Part shown: piece after piece, positions 6,601-13,265 of the stretch | Position numbering within the stretch: the stretch's first letter is position 1 | Layout: every line of letters begins with the position of its first letter | From: Methanobacteriota archaeon | GTDB taxonomy: Archaea > Thermoplasmatota > Poseidoniia > Poseidoniales > Thalassarchaeaceae | Direction of reading: 5' to 3' | Assembly (NCBI GenBank): GCA_002712575.1 | Contig: PATZ01000035.1 | Span: forward strand, 1-14,620 | DNA length: 14,620 bases | The notes under the pieces: generated by a model | The model's database searches: none | The model's input: only the letters and a program-made list of their open reading frames with translations | What the model was told of the DNA's origin: nothing | Position numbers and translations under genes: made by a program

Positions 6601-8411
6601 TCGAATGTGTAAAGGAAACTGTGACCGGGCATGAGAGAGCGAGTATAGTCAAAATGAAGATTTGAATCTTGATTTCCATATTTAGGATAAAGACTCTGTG
6701 AGATATTAATCTGCCCCCAACCTTCCAAAGGATTAGGAATATTTGATTCTCCTAAATCAGTCGCACCATTTATTAAAATGGCTTTTATTAAATCTGAACG
6801 AGGTTCTGAAATATTAACTTCTTCCCTTAGGAACTGTCTAGCCATTGCTGCAGCACCTGCAACTACTGGAGTAGCCATTGAAGAACCGTTCAAAGTCATA
6901 TATAGTGGAGTTTCACCATCACTGTGAACTTCATCAGAACAAGATTCCCCAGCAGTAAATTGTGCTTCTTGAGCCCGTGCAGAACAAATCATAACTCCTG
7001 GTGCTATCAAATCCGGCTTTATACGTCCATCGAGAGTATAACTAGATGAAGATTGGTTGTAAACTTGGCCTATTTCTTGACTAGAATAAGCCCCAGTAGT
7101 TGATGTCCCGATTGTCAATATGTTTTTCGCAGTTCCTGGAGAACTAATACCTCCCGAACCGGAATCACCAGCAGAAAATAATACTAAAAATTTTGGATGA
7201 TCTTTTGTAAAGGCGTCGGCAGAATATGAATCAGAAGTATATTCGCCTAATTGATTCGTTGAACCCCAACTATTAGTCTGAATTTTCACATCTCTTTGCC
7301 ATGCATGTGAGAACATAGAATACAAAGAATCCCAGCGGGCAAATGTTCCAGAGTTATCAACCTCCAGTTGATAAAATATGAATGTTGATTCAGGGATCAT
7401 GCCAGTAGACTTTGAATCTCCTGAACCATCTCCCAAGAGTGTGGCAGTTACATGCGTCCCATGGCCACTATGGGCATCTGCACCGGAATTATCAGGTCCA
7501 AAATCATTGTAGACCGGATTTCTTAAACGCCCTTCAAAATCACCATGATCGGTATCAAGTCCTGTATCTGAGATAGCAAGAACTTCTCCCGTACCGTTTA
7601 GAGTGTTATCAGATAAAAATAAAGCTTCATCAATTCCTGAAATCAATCGTGCATTGTTATTATGAGGTGTCAATATTGATGCAATTTCTATTTTTAAAAT
7701 TCTACCATCCTTTGCCAGTAGGGGTAAAAGTGATGGGTTTAGATCTTTTATTTGGCATAAAGAACTATCACATATTTTAGCCCTTGAAGTAGAAGATAAA
7801 AAGGACATATCGCGATTTAATTCAACTAATTTTTCAATAGATAGGTCTTTTGCAGGGATTAAATTGACATCAATAACATCAGTATTTTCAAAATAATATG
7901 AAATTAAAGATTTGGATATTTTCCATGCTATTGGCAATTCTCCTATCCATCTAACTTCTTTAAATTTAGATATTTGTAGAAATTTTTTATCTTTATCCTC
8001 GCCATCTATTCTAATTATAAGTGAATCATCAGGAATATAATCTAATATGGAAATGGTATGTTCTTCCTGTAATTTATTTGTCAACAATGTCATATCAGAA
8101 GATTTTGATTGAACAATGGCCATTCCTGATTTTGAAAATGATTCGAAATCAATAAAATTTTCAGGCCCCAATGGGACAAAGCCATCTTTAGGATCAAATG
8201 AACCCAAAGGAGAATGAATATAGCCAGATGATTCCTTCAAAGGGTAATCATTTAATGTAGCATCATTAATTACTAGCCATTCTCCATTCGATATATCTGA
8301 TTCGGACATTTGAGATGCATCAAAATCCGGAATAGTGGCTTGCGAAACCGTAAATAATGGAGTAAAAAATAATAATGCGACAATGAATATTGTCGTTTTA
8401 GAAAGCGCCAT
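3639..8411 (-). CDS. Giant membrane-anchored subtilisin-like serine protease (S8, KP-43 type)
   Basis: The protein is 1590 residues. The order is: signal peptide (1 to about 25, likely cut after SQA); N-terminal prodomain-like region (to about 265); S8 catalytic domain (about 270-580) with D282 in ISDTGLDTDHGD, H317 in SGHGTHVTA and S511 in NGSSMATPVVAG; then a KP-43-type beta-barrel (about 585-705, with RLVNDLDLKI and NNVERV). A CARDB-like sandwich (about 715-825) and probably four NEW3-like repeats (about 985-1450, each with an N-x-GN turn) follow. A membrane helix lies at about 1471-1489, followed by RK and a cytoplasmic tail of about 100 residues. The predicted job is extracellular protein degradation at the cell surface. 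The usual oxyanion-hole Asn (AGN) is Asp here (SAGDSG, D416). The tail ends in a Trp-rich motif (1567-1587). The ATG at 8411 puts the signal peptide at the N-terminus. Confidence 0.93.
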   Translation of the reverse strand: MALSKTTIFIVALLFFTPLFTVSQATIPDFDASQMSESDISNGEWLVINDATLNDYPLKESSGYIHSPLGSFDPKDGFVPLGPENFIDFESFSKSGMAIVQSKSSDMTLLTNKLQEEHTISILDYIPDDSLIIRIDGEDKDKKFLQISKFKEVRWIGELPIAWKISKSLISYYFENTDVIDVNLIPAKDLSIEKLVELNRDMSFLSSTSRAKICDSSLCQIKDLNPSLLPLLAKDGRILKIEIASILTPHNNNARLISGIDEALFLSDNTLNGTGEVLAISDTGLDTDHGDFEGRLRNPVYNDFGPDNSGADAHSGHGTHVTATLLGDGSGDSKSTGMIPESTFIFYQLEVDNSGTFARWDSLYSMFSHAWQRDVKIQTNSWGSTNQLGEYTSDSYSADAFTKDHPKFLVLFSAGDSGSGGISSPGTAKNILTIGTSTTGAYSSQEIGQVYNQSSSSYTLDGRIKPDLIAPGVMICSARAQEAQFTAGESCSDEVHSDGETPLYMTLNGSSMATPVVAGAAAMARQFLREEVNISEPRSDLIKAILINGATDLGESNIPNPLEGWGQINISQSLYPKYGNQDSNLHFDYTRSLMPGHSFLYTFDISAESNLDATLVWNDREGSVTGNQSISRLVNDLDLKITSPSGLVYYGNNFISGFSTSGNVSDTLNNVERVKLETLEIGTWIVEVGNARGSLQDYSLVISAIAEETSESDLSIIPDSISSINPNPLQGDLISINTKWSNRASLPTGEYSISVRDLADDSIIETRQRNSLNGGQIDSFSFTHSFATTGLHILQLELDYLFEVSELNDESSGINNNIFNFSFNVSQTGVRVTPLLPDSSLPSTFEELSLAKARDFDPRTDTSIIYELELKNEGTSQITVELTVSPIQIISESGILNQPEDEWSRDLSDDGPWVLNPSGESGDRIIISLSITNLDADLTNTGEIQYSLPGDYVTDLLLFDKNSPTISHSIRLTTSVDRVEGLFTVVAGEGDLGAIPGDFATFFISIRNIGNGPTQYTVDCESPNRWIIHIGNSESSELTLDPLSRLQYIQLSINVKVPKSTDEMPAAGITEQVTCTTMSILDSSIYTIEFATVEVLESKLFSTELFDSEESPLGPLAISPNRPVINGETVSTNLIINNLGNVVVDFDIQVYSSLNTWPIQIYESSEDIPVTVVDYLSISILPGEKSTIIINTIVPLSSQKGEINTVTIKTTSDENILFNNGTRLIVREIATLELSEIAEMEVALGNPGISEIGIKNTGNVPLVISLSIGSISSNWEVGFLSGNYFNMDMNREAVIVVSAILPENIDPGLLQDTIPIIIQASTPNQESITYTVEVYVSVLPSIWLTLESEVTQVEDIKSDGNSNFAVKLLNKGNSQANVNISFTDLENWKITSDKDSIDNLSPGSEVSILVSASPTPSSSTGLMEFTIIADSPSSDELFVTSIPLTLKVSKARADNSGGISGQLESLGMPSWLIPVLFLSLVGAIFYAGINLRKNSILSRPDEELIPQGSALLSGSDSERRNAALDTSTAGEVLSGGVSEDEIKAALASSMPTLDKAPDGAPPLPLSGLPEGWSMEQWVAYGQMWWDQNKP

Positions 8412-8439
8412 TCATGGTGTGCGTGAATACTCTTCCTTT

Positions 8440-8452
8440 TGACTATTAACAT
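8440..8452 (-). promoter_or_regulatory. Weak promoter candidate for the protease gene
   Basis: The 63-nt gap between GAPDH and the protease contains ATGTTAATAGT on the minus strand, about 35 nt before the ATG at 8411, giving a possible short 5' leader. No convincing Shine-Dalgarno lies at the right distance. Read-through from GAPDH is an alternative. Confidence 0.25.
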
Positions 8453-8474
8453 TCTCTGGACTTAAAATGCTTCA

Positions 8475-9509
8475 TTATATCCCATTGTATTTTGAAATCG
8501 CAGCATCAGTAATTGAAACAGAATCTTTCCAATCGGAATTAGTTCCCATTAATGCCCTAATACAGTCAATATTCTCAGGTATTACATCACTTTCTTGATG
8601 AATAGCCTGGAAATAGTATAATTTATTATCAATCAGAGAAATTGCCTCTTCCCAAACAAATATTTCATGTAAATCTCCCCATTTTCTACCAATGTCCCTA
8701 GACAGTTCCATTACTTCCGCGGTTGTAGGAATACGATTCTCTGTACCATTCATAACTATTACTCGAGGTTGTTCTTTCCAGAGTTTGATGACAGATTCAG
8801 TGGACAAATTATGATTAACTGGTAATTCAACAACTATTGAGTGAACGTGCATTAAAGTTGTAGGAACGGCTACTGCAAGGCTATTGATTTTTATTTCAGG
8901 CTTCACAGTCATCACATCAGGTCCATGGTGACTTGGTACTTTCAATACGGGTTTTATTGCATTAATCGGTCCTTTGCTAGAATCTCCAGGATCTGCGGCT
9001 CTCCTAATCATGGTGCATTCTACAGTAATATCGCCGCAGGCATCATACAGTGGAACAAGTGTCCTAGAAAGTCCCGTAGTGTTACAGGAAACCACTCGAG
9101 CGCCATTAGCGTTTAAAGCAGATTCATGATTTGCACATGAAGTATAAGACAAACCTGTCAAATCATGTTTCTCTCCTCCTTGGAAAATGTGTTTTATTCC
9201 TGATTTTTTGTATCTTTCGAGATTTATTTTGCCCATTTTACCAGGTGAACAATCAATAACAATATCGGCGATTTCTAATAATTTAGAAATACCACCGTGG
9301 CATACATAACCTTGCTCAGAAAAGGCATTTATCCTTTCTTCATCGTCACTTGTACAAAAAATTGGATATTGCTTTTTGACAGCAAGTTGACAACCGAAAC
9401 TAGGGCCAGTTTTTGTAACGCCAATTACTTCCATGTCATCTTGGGCATCAACAGCATCAGCCACTCTTTTACCAATTGTTCCATAACCATTTATAGCGAC
9501 TTTAATCAT
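8475..9509 (-). CDS. gap: Type II (archaeal) glyceraldehyde-3-phosphate dehydrogenase
   Basis: The 344-residue length is normal for the archaeal phosphorylating enzyme, which interconverts glyceraldehyde 3-phosphate and 1,3-bisphosphoglycerate with NAD(P). The N-terminal Rossmann motif VAINGYGTIGKRVADA is at 4-19. The catalytic cysteine is C142 in VVSCNTTGLSR, and the likely catalytic histidine lies in VPTTLMHVHSI (around 215-225). RRAADPGDSSKGP (169-181) is also typical of the archaeal class, which differs clearly from the bacterial SCTTN enzyme. It serves glycolysis and/or gluconeogenesis; coenzyme preference cannot be called from sequence. It is transcribed divergently from the GXGXG/GltB-like gene across a 155-nt gap. 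A TATA-like GTTTTATTC about 40 nt upstream of the ATG implies a short leader. Confidence 0.96.
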   Translation of the reverse strand: MIKVAINGYGTIGKRVADAVDAQDDMEVIGVTKTGPSFGCQLAVKKQYPIFCTSDDEERINAFSEQGYVCHGGISKLLEIADIVIDCSPGKMGKINLERYKKSGIKHIFQGGEKHDLTGLSYTSCANHESALNANGARVVSCNTTGLSRTLVPLYDACGDITVECTMIRRAADPGDSSKGPINAIKPVLKVPSHHGPDVMTVKPEIKINSLAVAVPTTLMHVHSIVVELPVNHNLSTESVIKLWKEQPRVIVMNGTENRIPTTAEVMELSRDIGRKWGDLHEIFVWEEAISLIDNKLYYFQAIHQESDVIPENIDCIRALMGTNSDWKDSVSITDAAISKYNGI

Positions 9510-9664
9510 TTTAGATACAACCCCACGACTGACTTAATCAACTCGAATAAAACAAACTCTATCAATATAACCTCAAATAAATTATTTAATTATAGGATAT
9601 CCTTTTTTCTATTGCTATTCTCGGATGGTATGCGGGAGTCAATTAAGTCAGAGGTGAATTACAA
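9510..9664. promoter_or_regulatory. Divergent promoter region between gap and the GXGXG/GltB-like gene
   Basis: This 155-nt gap drives two opposite genes. Toward gap, GTTTTATTC (9553-9545, minus) is TATA-like and would start near 9523. Toward the right, TTATTTAATTATAG (9582-9595, plus) is TATA-like and would start near 9612-9620. The 10-mer ATTAAGTCAG occurs on the plus strand at 9642-9651 and again on the minus strand (plus-strand complement at 9529-9538), so each gene has a copy pointing toward it shortly before its start codon. A shared regulator or a shared 5'-leader element is possible. Confidence 0.55.
9651..9657 (+). promoter_or_regulatory. Shine-Dalgarno for the GXGXG/GltB-like gene
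   Basis: GAGGTGA ends 7 nt before the ATG at 9665 and is a strong match to the archaeal anti-SD. It fixes this start codon against other in-frame options and implies a transcript with a real 5' leader. Confidence 0.75.
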
Positions 9665-11212
9665 ATGCGCGATATCACAAATAAAAGTGTTAAACTTAAT
9701 AGACAATTGGATAAATTACTAATTGAAGCTATGAAGAAAGATTTGCTGGTAAAAATAGGATGGGGCAGGGATCAAGATGAAAAGCCAAGAAATGGAGAAA
9801 TAGGAGCCATAACACATCTTCCAAACAAATCAAAGGTTTTATTGTTAGGGAATTTAGGTGAATGCGCGGGTGCAATGAATAGAGGAGGTATATTCACGCT
9901 ACAAGGTTCAGCAACATCAATGCTAGGAGCTTTTCAAGATTCTGGGAAAATAATAGTAGAAAGAGATGTAGGCGATAAAATTGGTTACCACATGAAAGGT
10001 GGAAGTATAATAGTACAGGGCTCTGTAGGTAATGAAGCTGGAGGGAAAATGAGTGGAGGAAATATAATCGTCAGAGGACACGCAGGAGATAGGTTGGGTT
10101 CTAAAATGAGTGGCGGAATAGGAATAATTCTCGGATCAACCGGTTCTGAACCAGGAATTGGTATGACTGGAGGGAAATTGATAATAGCCGGTAGTTGTCC
10201 ACCTCCGGGAGAAGATGTTTTGATGCGATCTGTGGAAAAAGATGAGATTGAATATTGTAATAAAGAATTAAATCCTTTGGGATTGAGTATTAATGAAGAT
10301 GCTTTAGTACTAGAATCAGCAAATGAAAAAGATATGAAAGAAATAGATTATGCTCCAATATCTGAAATTACCGAAGGAATGGAGAATATAGTTTTAGTCC
10401 CAGATAATAATGAAAGGATTCCTGAACATAAAACAGTAGATAATTACACTTTAATTCTGCCTAGCGATCCAGATTCTGAAGGTATTCTTTTCAAAGTACC
10501 ATGGCTTATAGAATGTGAAACTGCGAAAAAATGGAAAGGTATCTATGCATCTAAACAACCGGCTTTAGTTTCTAAAAATCCTAGAGAAATTGATTTTGTA
10601 AATATTGATTCAAAGACTTTGATTGATTCAACCAATCAAATAAGTGATTGCGCAGGAATAATTATCGATATGGCTGAAATGCCTGATATGAATGATGCAG
10701 AATTAGAAGCAATAATTGTTTCTTTGGCTAGTAGAATGAAAGAAACTTCAATGATATTCTTGAAAAATCATGTTAACAGAATAAAAGAATTATTTCGATT
10801 AGTTATTGAACTTAAACTAGATGGAGCAGTAGTTGATGCCTCGGCACCAGGAGGAAGTAGAATTGCTGCATGCTTACCAACAATAGGATTGGCAGTTAAG
10901 TCTTGGAATTTTAAAGAAAATAATCTAAAGGTATTTATTAAAATTGATAAACAACCATCTGTTAAAGAAATGCTTGTCTCTGTAGCATCCGGATGTGTAT
11001 CAATAGTCGGGCCTGAAGAAAAAGGAGAAATCGATAAGAATTTGGAATTAAATGAGCTAGAATTGAAAGAATGGATGCATGAGCTTGGTGTTGATGGCTT
11101 AGAAAAAATAGGCAGAAGGAATCTAAGGGCTAGTAACTATGATACTGCAGCAATCTCCGGATTAAGATTGGTAGGTTATAATAAATCCTTACCAATGTGG
11201 CTGGGTAATTGA
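9665..11212 (+). CDS. GXGXG beta-helix protein fused to a degenerate glutamate-synthase-like barrel
   Basis: This 515-residue protein has two recognisable parts. Residues about 60-180 form a right-handed beta-helix of the GltB C-terminal/FwdC type: repeats of about 19 residues with consensus MxGGxIIVxGxxGxxxG, repeating at M110, M129, M148 and M167. Residues about 325-450 resemble the second half of the glutamate synthase FMN-binding barrel: LDGAVVDASAPGGSRIAA (385-402, compare the family's GxDGxxxDGxxGGTGA), then LPTIGLAV, then VSVASGCVSIVG (438-449). Signature residues look eroded, and no glutaminase domain or Fe-S cysteine cluster is visible. In glutamate synthase the FMN barrel precedes the GXGXG domain; here the order is reversed. 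A role in amide-nitrogen or formyl/C1 chemistry is possible but unproven. It is followed by pheT after 9 nt, probably as one transcript. Confidence 0.75.
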   Translation: MRDITNKSVKLNRQLDKLLIEAMKKDLLVKIGWGRDQDEKPRNGEIGAITHLPNKSKVLLLGNLGECAGAMNRGGIFTLQGSATSMLGAFQDSGKIIVERDVGDKIGYHMKGGSIIVQGSVGNEAGGKMSGGNIIVRGHAGDRLGSKMSGGIGIILGSTGSEPGIGMTGGKLIIAGSCPPPGEDVLMRSVEKDEIEYCNKELNPLGLSINEDALVLESANEKDMKEIDYAPISEITEGMENIVLVPDNNERIPEHKTVDNYTLILPSDPDSEGILFKVPWLIECETAKKWKGIYASKQPALVSKNPREIDFVNIDSKTLIDSTNQISDCAGIIIDMAEMPDMNDAELEAIIVSLASRMKETSMIFLKNHVNRIKELFRLVIELKLDGAVVDASAPGGSRIAACLPTIGLAVKSWNFKENNLKVFIKIDKQPSVKEMLVSVASGCVSIVGPEEKGEIDKNLELNELELKEWMHELGVDGLEKIGRRNLRASNYDTAAISGLRLVGYNKSLPMWLGN

Positions 11213-11215
11213 GGT
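11210..11215 (+). promoter_or_regulatory. Shine-Dalgarno for pheT overlapping the upstream stop
   Basis: TGAGGT contains the TGA stop of the preceding gene and an SD-like GAGGT, 6 nt before the pheT ATG at 11222. Together with the 9-nt gap it points to coupled translation. Confidence 0.6.
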
Positions 11216-11221
11216 ATTAAA

Positions 11222-12976
11222 ATGCCAACAATAACTCTAGAACATTCGATATTGGAATATATTCAAGGAATTAATTCGGTTAAACATGAGCCAAGATTGT
11301 GGGATAATTGGCTAACAGAAATTGGATGCCCTGTAGAGATTAATAACGATGACCACATAGACATAGAAGTATTCCCTGATAGGCCTGATTTGTTAAGCCA
11401 TGAAACTTTAGCAAAGGCATCACGTTCATTCTTGAATTACAATATAGAAGATACATCTATGAATATCAAAAAGGGAGCAAATATAATAGATGTTGATAAA
11501 AGTCTTGAGGAAGTTCGTCCAATAATAATGTCAGCAATAGTGAGAGGAGTAAAAACTGGTAAAAATATTGCCGATAAAGAAAAATTCATACAATCATTGA
11601 TGGATCATCAGGAAAAATTACACTTAACTCTAGGCAGAAAAAGGAAATTATCTTCAATCGGCGTTCATGATTTGACAAAAATAAAACCACCATTCAAAGT
11701 TAAGACAGTCAGATCTTCTTTCAAATTTGTTCCACTTTCGGAGAATTCTGAGATGAGTATTGCAGAAATCCTAAACAAACACCCCAAAGGGATTGAATAT
11801 GCCCATCTAATGAAAGATTTAGAGGTTTTTCCAATAATATTGGACTCTGAAGATAATGTAATTTCTTTTCCTCCGATAATTAATGGTGAACAAACTACAG
11901 TTACAACAGAAACAAATGATTTCTTCATTGATGTCACTGGTTGGGATGAAAGGGCTTGTGAAGCATGCCTGTTGTTAATCTGTCTAGCTTTAGAAGAGAG
12001 AGGAGGTGTTATTGAAGATCTAGAAATAGTATATCCTGATAAGAATAATATTATTACACCTAATGGCGAGCCAATTAACTACAAAGTTCCTAAAAAATTA
12101 ATCCAGAAAATACTTGGTGTGGAGTTAGATAATTCACAAATTAAAAACTCCATAACTAAAATGGGAGGAAGATTAATTGAGTCTAGGACTGTAACAAACG
12201 GACCAAATAAGGCTGAAAGATGGTCTGATTGCGTAATTGGAGAGATAGAATATATTATTTCTATGCCTAGATGGAGAAGTGATATAATGCACCCAATAGA
12301 CATTGTAGAAGATATAGCAATAGGATTTGGATATGAAAAATTACCTGAACAAATGTCATCGATACACTTAGATTCAATACCATTGAGATCTGCTCAAATG
12401 AATAGGAGAATTAGAGCAAGTCTACGTGCGCTTGGCTTACAAGAAGTACAAAGTTTGACCCTATCAAATGAACGAGATCAATTTGAGAGAACTAGATGGA
12501 GAGAAAAGGGAAAAATCACAAAAATAGCCAATCCCATTAGCCAAGACCATACAATACTTAGACAATATATCTTACCTTGTTTATTGCAAATTTTATCTGC
12601 CAATAGGCATCAGGAGTTACCGCAACGCATTTACGAACTAGGCCATGTAGTTAATGATTCAAAGAATAATTATACATTTTCTTGGTCTTGTGCTGAAGTA
12701 GGAGGAGGATTTACCGCGGCCAAAGGTTTTGCCCAATCAATAATTAGAGATTTAGGAATAGCAATAGATGAAGTATTATTCGAACCAACAGAAGAGGGAG
12801 ATGGGCCTTGGCTTCTAGGTAGAGGGGCGAAGATAATTGTTCAGGGAATTGAAATAGGGCAATTTGGAGAGATAGATCCTATTGTAAGTGAGAAATATGG
12901 ATTAAAAACGCCCATCCATGGAGGAGAATTCGATATTAAAGAAATAAATAATGTGGCCTCAGACCCATTGATATGA
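11222..12976 (+). CDS. pheT: Phenylalanine--tRNA ligase beta subunit, archaeal type
   Basis: At 584 residues this matches the shorter archaeal/eukaryotic-type beta subunit, which lacks the N-terminal EMAP and C-terminal anticodon-binding extensions of bacterial PheT. The N-terminus (LTEIGCPVEI, then IDIEVFPDRPDLLSHE at about 47-61) is the conserved beta-subunit opening. The B3/B4 editing region spans about 85-265 (LGRKRKLSSIGVHDL, then the P-PIINGEQT-like block near 217-225). The B5 domain is at about 285-375 (PRWRSDIMHPIDIVEDIAIG, 349-368), and the catalytic-like core at about 390-584 (IANPISQDHTILRQ, 435-448; RIYELGHV, 469-476). It works as an alpha2-beta2 heterotetramer with PheS to charge tRNA-Phe. 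No pheS is adjacent on either side, unlike the pheS-pheT pairs of many bacteria and some archaea. Confidence 0.96.
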   Translation: MPTITLEHSILEYIQGINSVKHEPRLWDNWLTEIGCPVEINNDDHIDIEVFPDRPDLLSHETLAKASRSFLNYNIEDTSMNIKKGANIIDVDKSLEEVRPIIMSAIVRGVKTGKNIADKEKFIQSLMDHQEKLHLTLGRKRKLSSIGVHDLTKIKPPFKVKTVRSSFKFVPLSENSEMSIAEILNKHPKGIEYAHLMKDLEVFPIILDSEDNVISFPPIINGEQTTVTTETNDFFIDVTGWDERACEACLLLICLALEERGGVIEDLEIVYPDKNNIITPNGEPINYKVPKKLIQKILGVELDNSQIKNSITKMGGRLIESRTVTNGPNKAERWSDCVIGEIEYIISMPRWRSDIMHPIDIVEDIAIGFGYEKLPEQMSSIHLDSIPLRSAQMNRRIRASLRALGLQEVQSLTLSNERDQFERTRWREKGKITKIANPISQDHTILRQYILPCLLQILSANRHQELPQRIYELGHVVNDSKNNYTFSWSCAEVGGGFTAAKGFAQSIIRDLGIAIDEVLFEPTEEGDGPWLLGRGAKIIVQGIEIGQFGEIDPIVSEKYGLKTPIHGGEFDIKEINNVASDPLI

Positions 12977-12979
12977 TCG

Positions 12980-13174
12980 TTAATTTTTTGAGTCTTTGTC
13001 TATTATTTTAAGTGCGTCCAGGAATTTTTTATTTGTCAAATGACTATTATCTTTATTTTTAGATTCTTTTTTCGAAGAGATATTTCTTTCGTATTCAACA
13101 ATATTTTCTGTATAGTCATTCTTCCTAAGGGGCGATTTGCGAGGTTTTTTTTTAAAGGGCCAAAATGGAGACAT
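12980..13174 (-). CDS. Small, highly basic hypothetical protein
   Basis: This 64-residue ORF fills the otherwise empty gap between pheT and rnhB and ends 3 nt from the convergent pheT stop. It starts MSPFWPFKKKPRKSP: a short aromatic patch followed by a lysine/arginine cluster. It continues as a very hydrophilic chain (many K, N, D, S) with one helical-looking segment NKKFLDALKIIDK (48-60). I recognise no family. An aromatic-plus-basic N-terminus could touch membrane or nucleic acid, which is inference. A weak TATA-like CTTAAT sits about 27 nt upstream (around 13198-13205, minus). An overlapping frame (13036-13224) codes a less coherent product. The ORF could be spurious. Confidence 0.45.
   Translation of the reverse strand: MSPFWPFKKKPRKSPLRKNDYTENIVEYERNISSKKESKNKDNSHLTNKKFLDALKIIDKDSKN
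12984..12989 (+). terminator. T-run after pheT
   Basis: Six T residues occur 7 nt after the pheT stop, followed by more T-rich sequence to about 13013. This is consistent with archaeal oligo-T termination. It overlaps the 3' end of the convergent small ORF. No stem is obvious. Confidence 0.4.
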
Positions 13175-13220
13175 GTATGTACAGACCTTATCATGGACAT
13201 TAAGTCTTCGTAGTATTGAG

Positions 13221-13240
13221 TCATTATATAGTATAAATCA
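13221..13240 (+). promoter_or_regulatory. TATA region for rnhB
   Basis: TATATAGTATAAATC (13226-13240) is a good archaeal TATA stretch centred about 30-36 nt before the rnhB ATG at 13266, predicting a start near 13256-13262 and a very short or absent leader. No Shine-Dalgarno is present, which agrees with that. Confidence 0.55.
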
Positions 13241-13265
13241 ATAATTAAGACCCCAACAGATAGTC

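Noticed and set aside
8413..8415. Upstream ATG before the protease gene
   Set aside because: It is out of frame with the signal peptide and protease frame; the ATG at 8411 puts a clean signal peptide at the N-terminus.
9297..9722. 141-codon plus-strand ORF spanning the start of gap and the divergent promoter
   Set aside because: It overlaps the conserved N-terminus of GAPDH, both promoters and the start of the GXGXG gene; the composition is that of an AT-rich shadow frame.
13036..13224. Alternative minus-strand frame over the pheT-rnhB gap
   Set aside because: It overlaps the 12980-13174 frame. Its start lies too close to the TATA-like stretch at 13221-13240 to be served by it, and its product is less coherent. 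Only one of the two is likely real.
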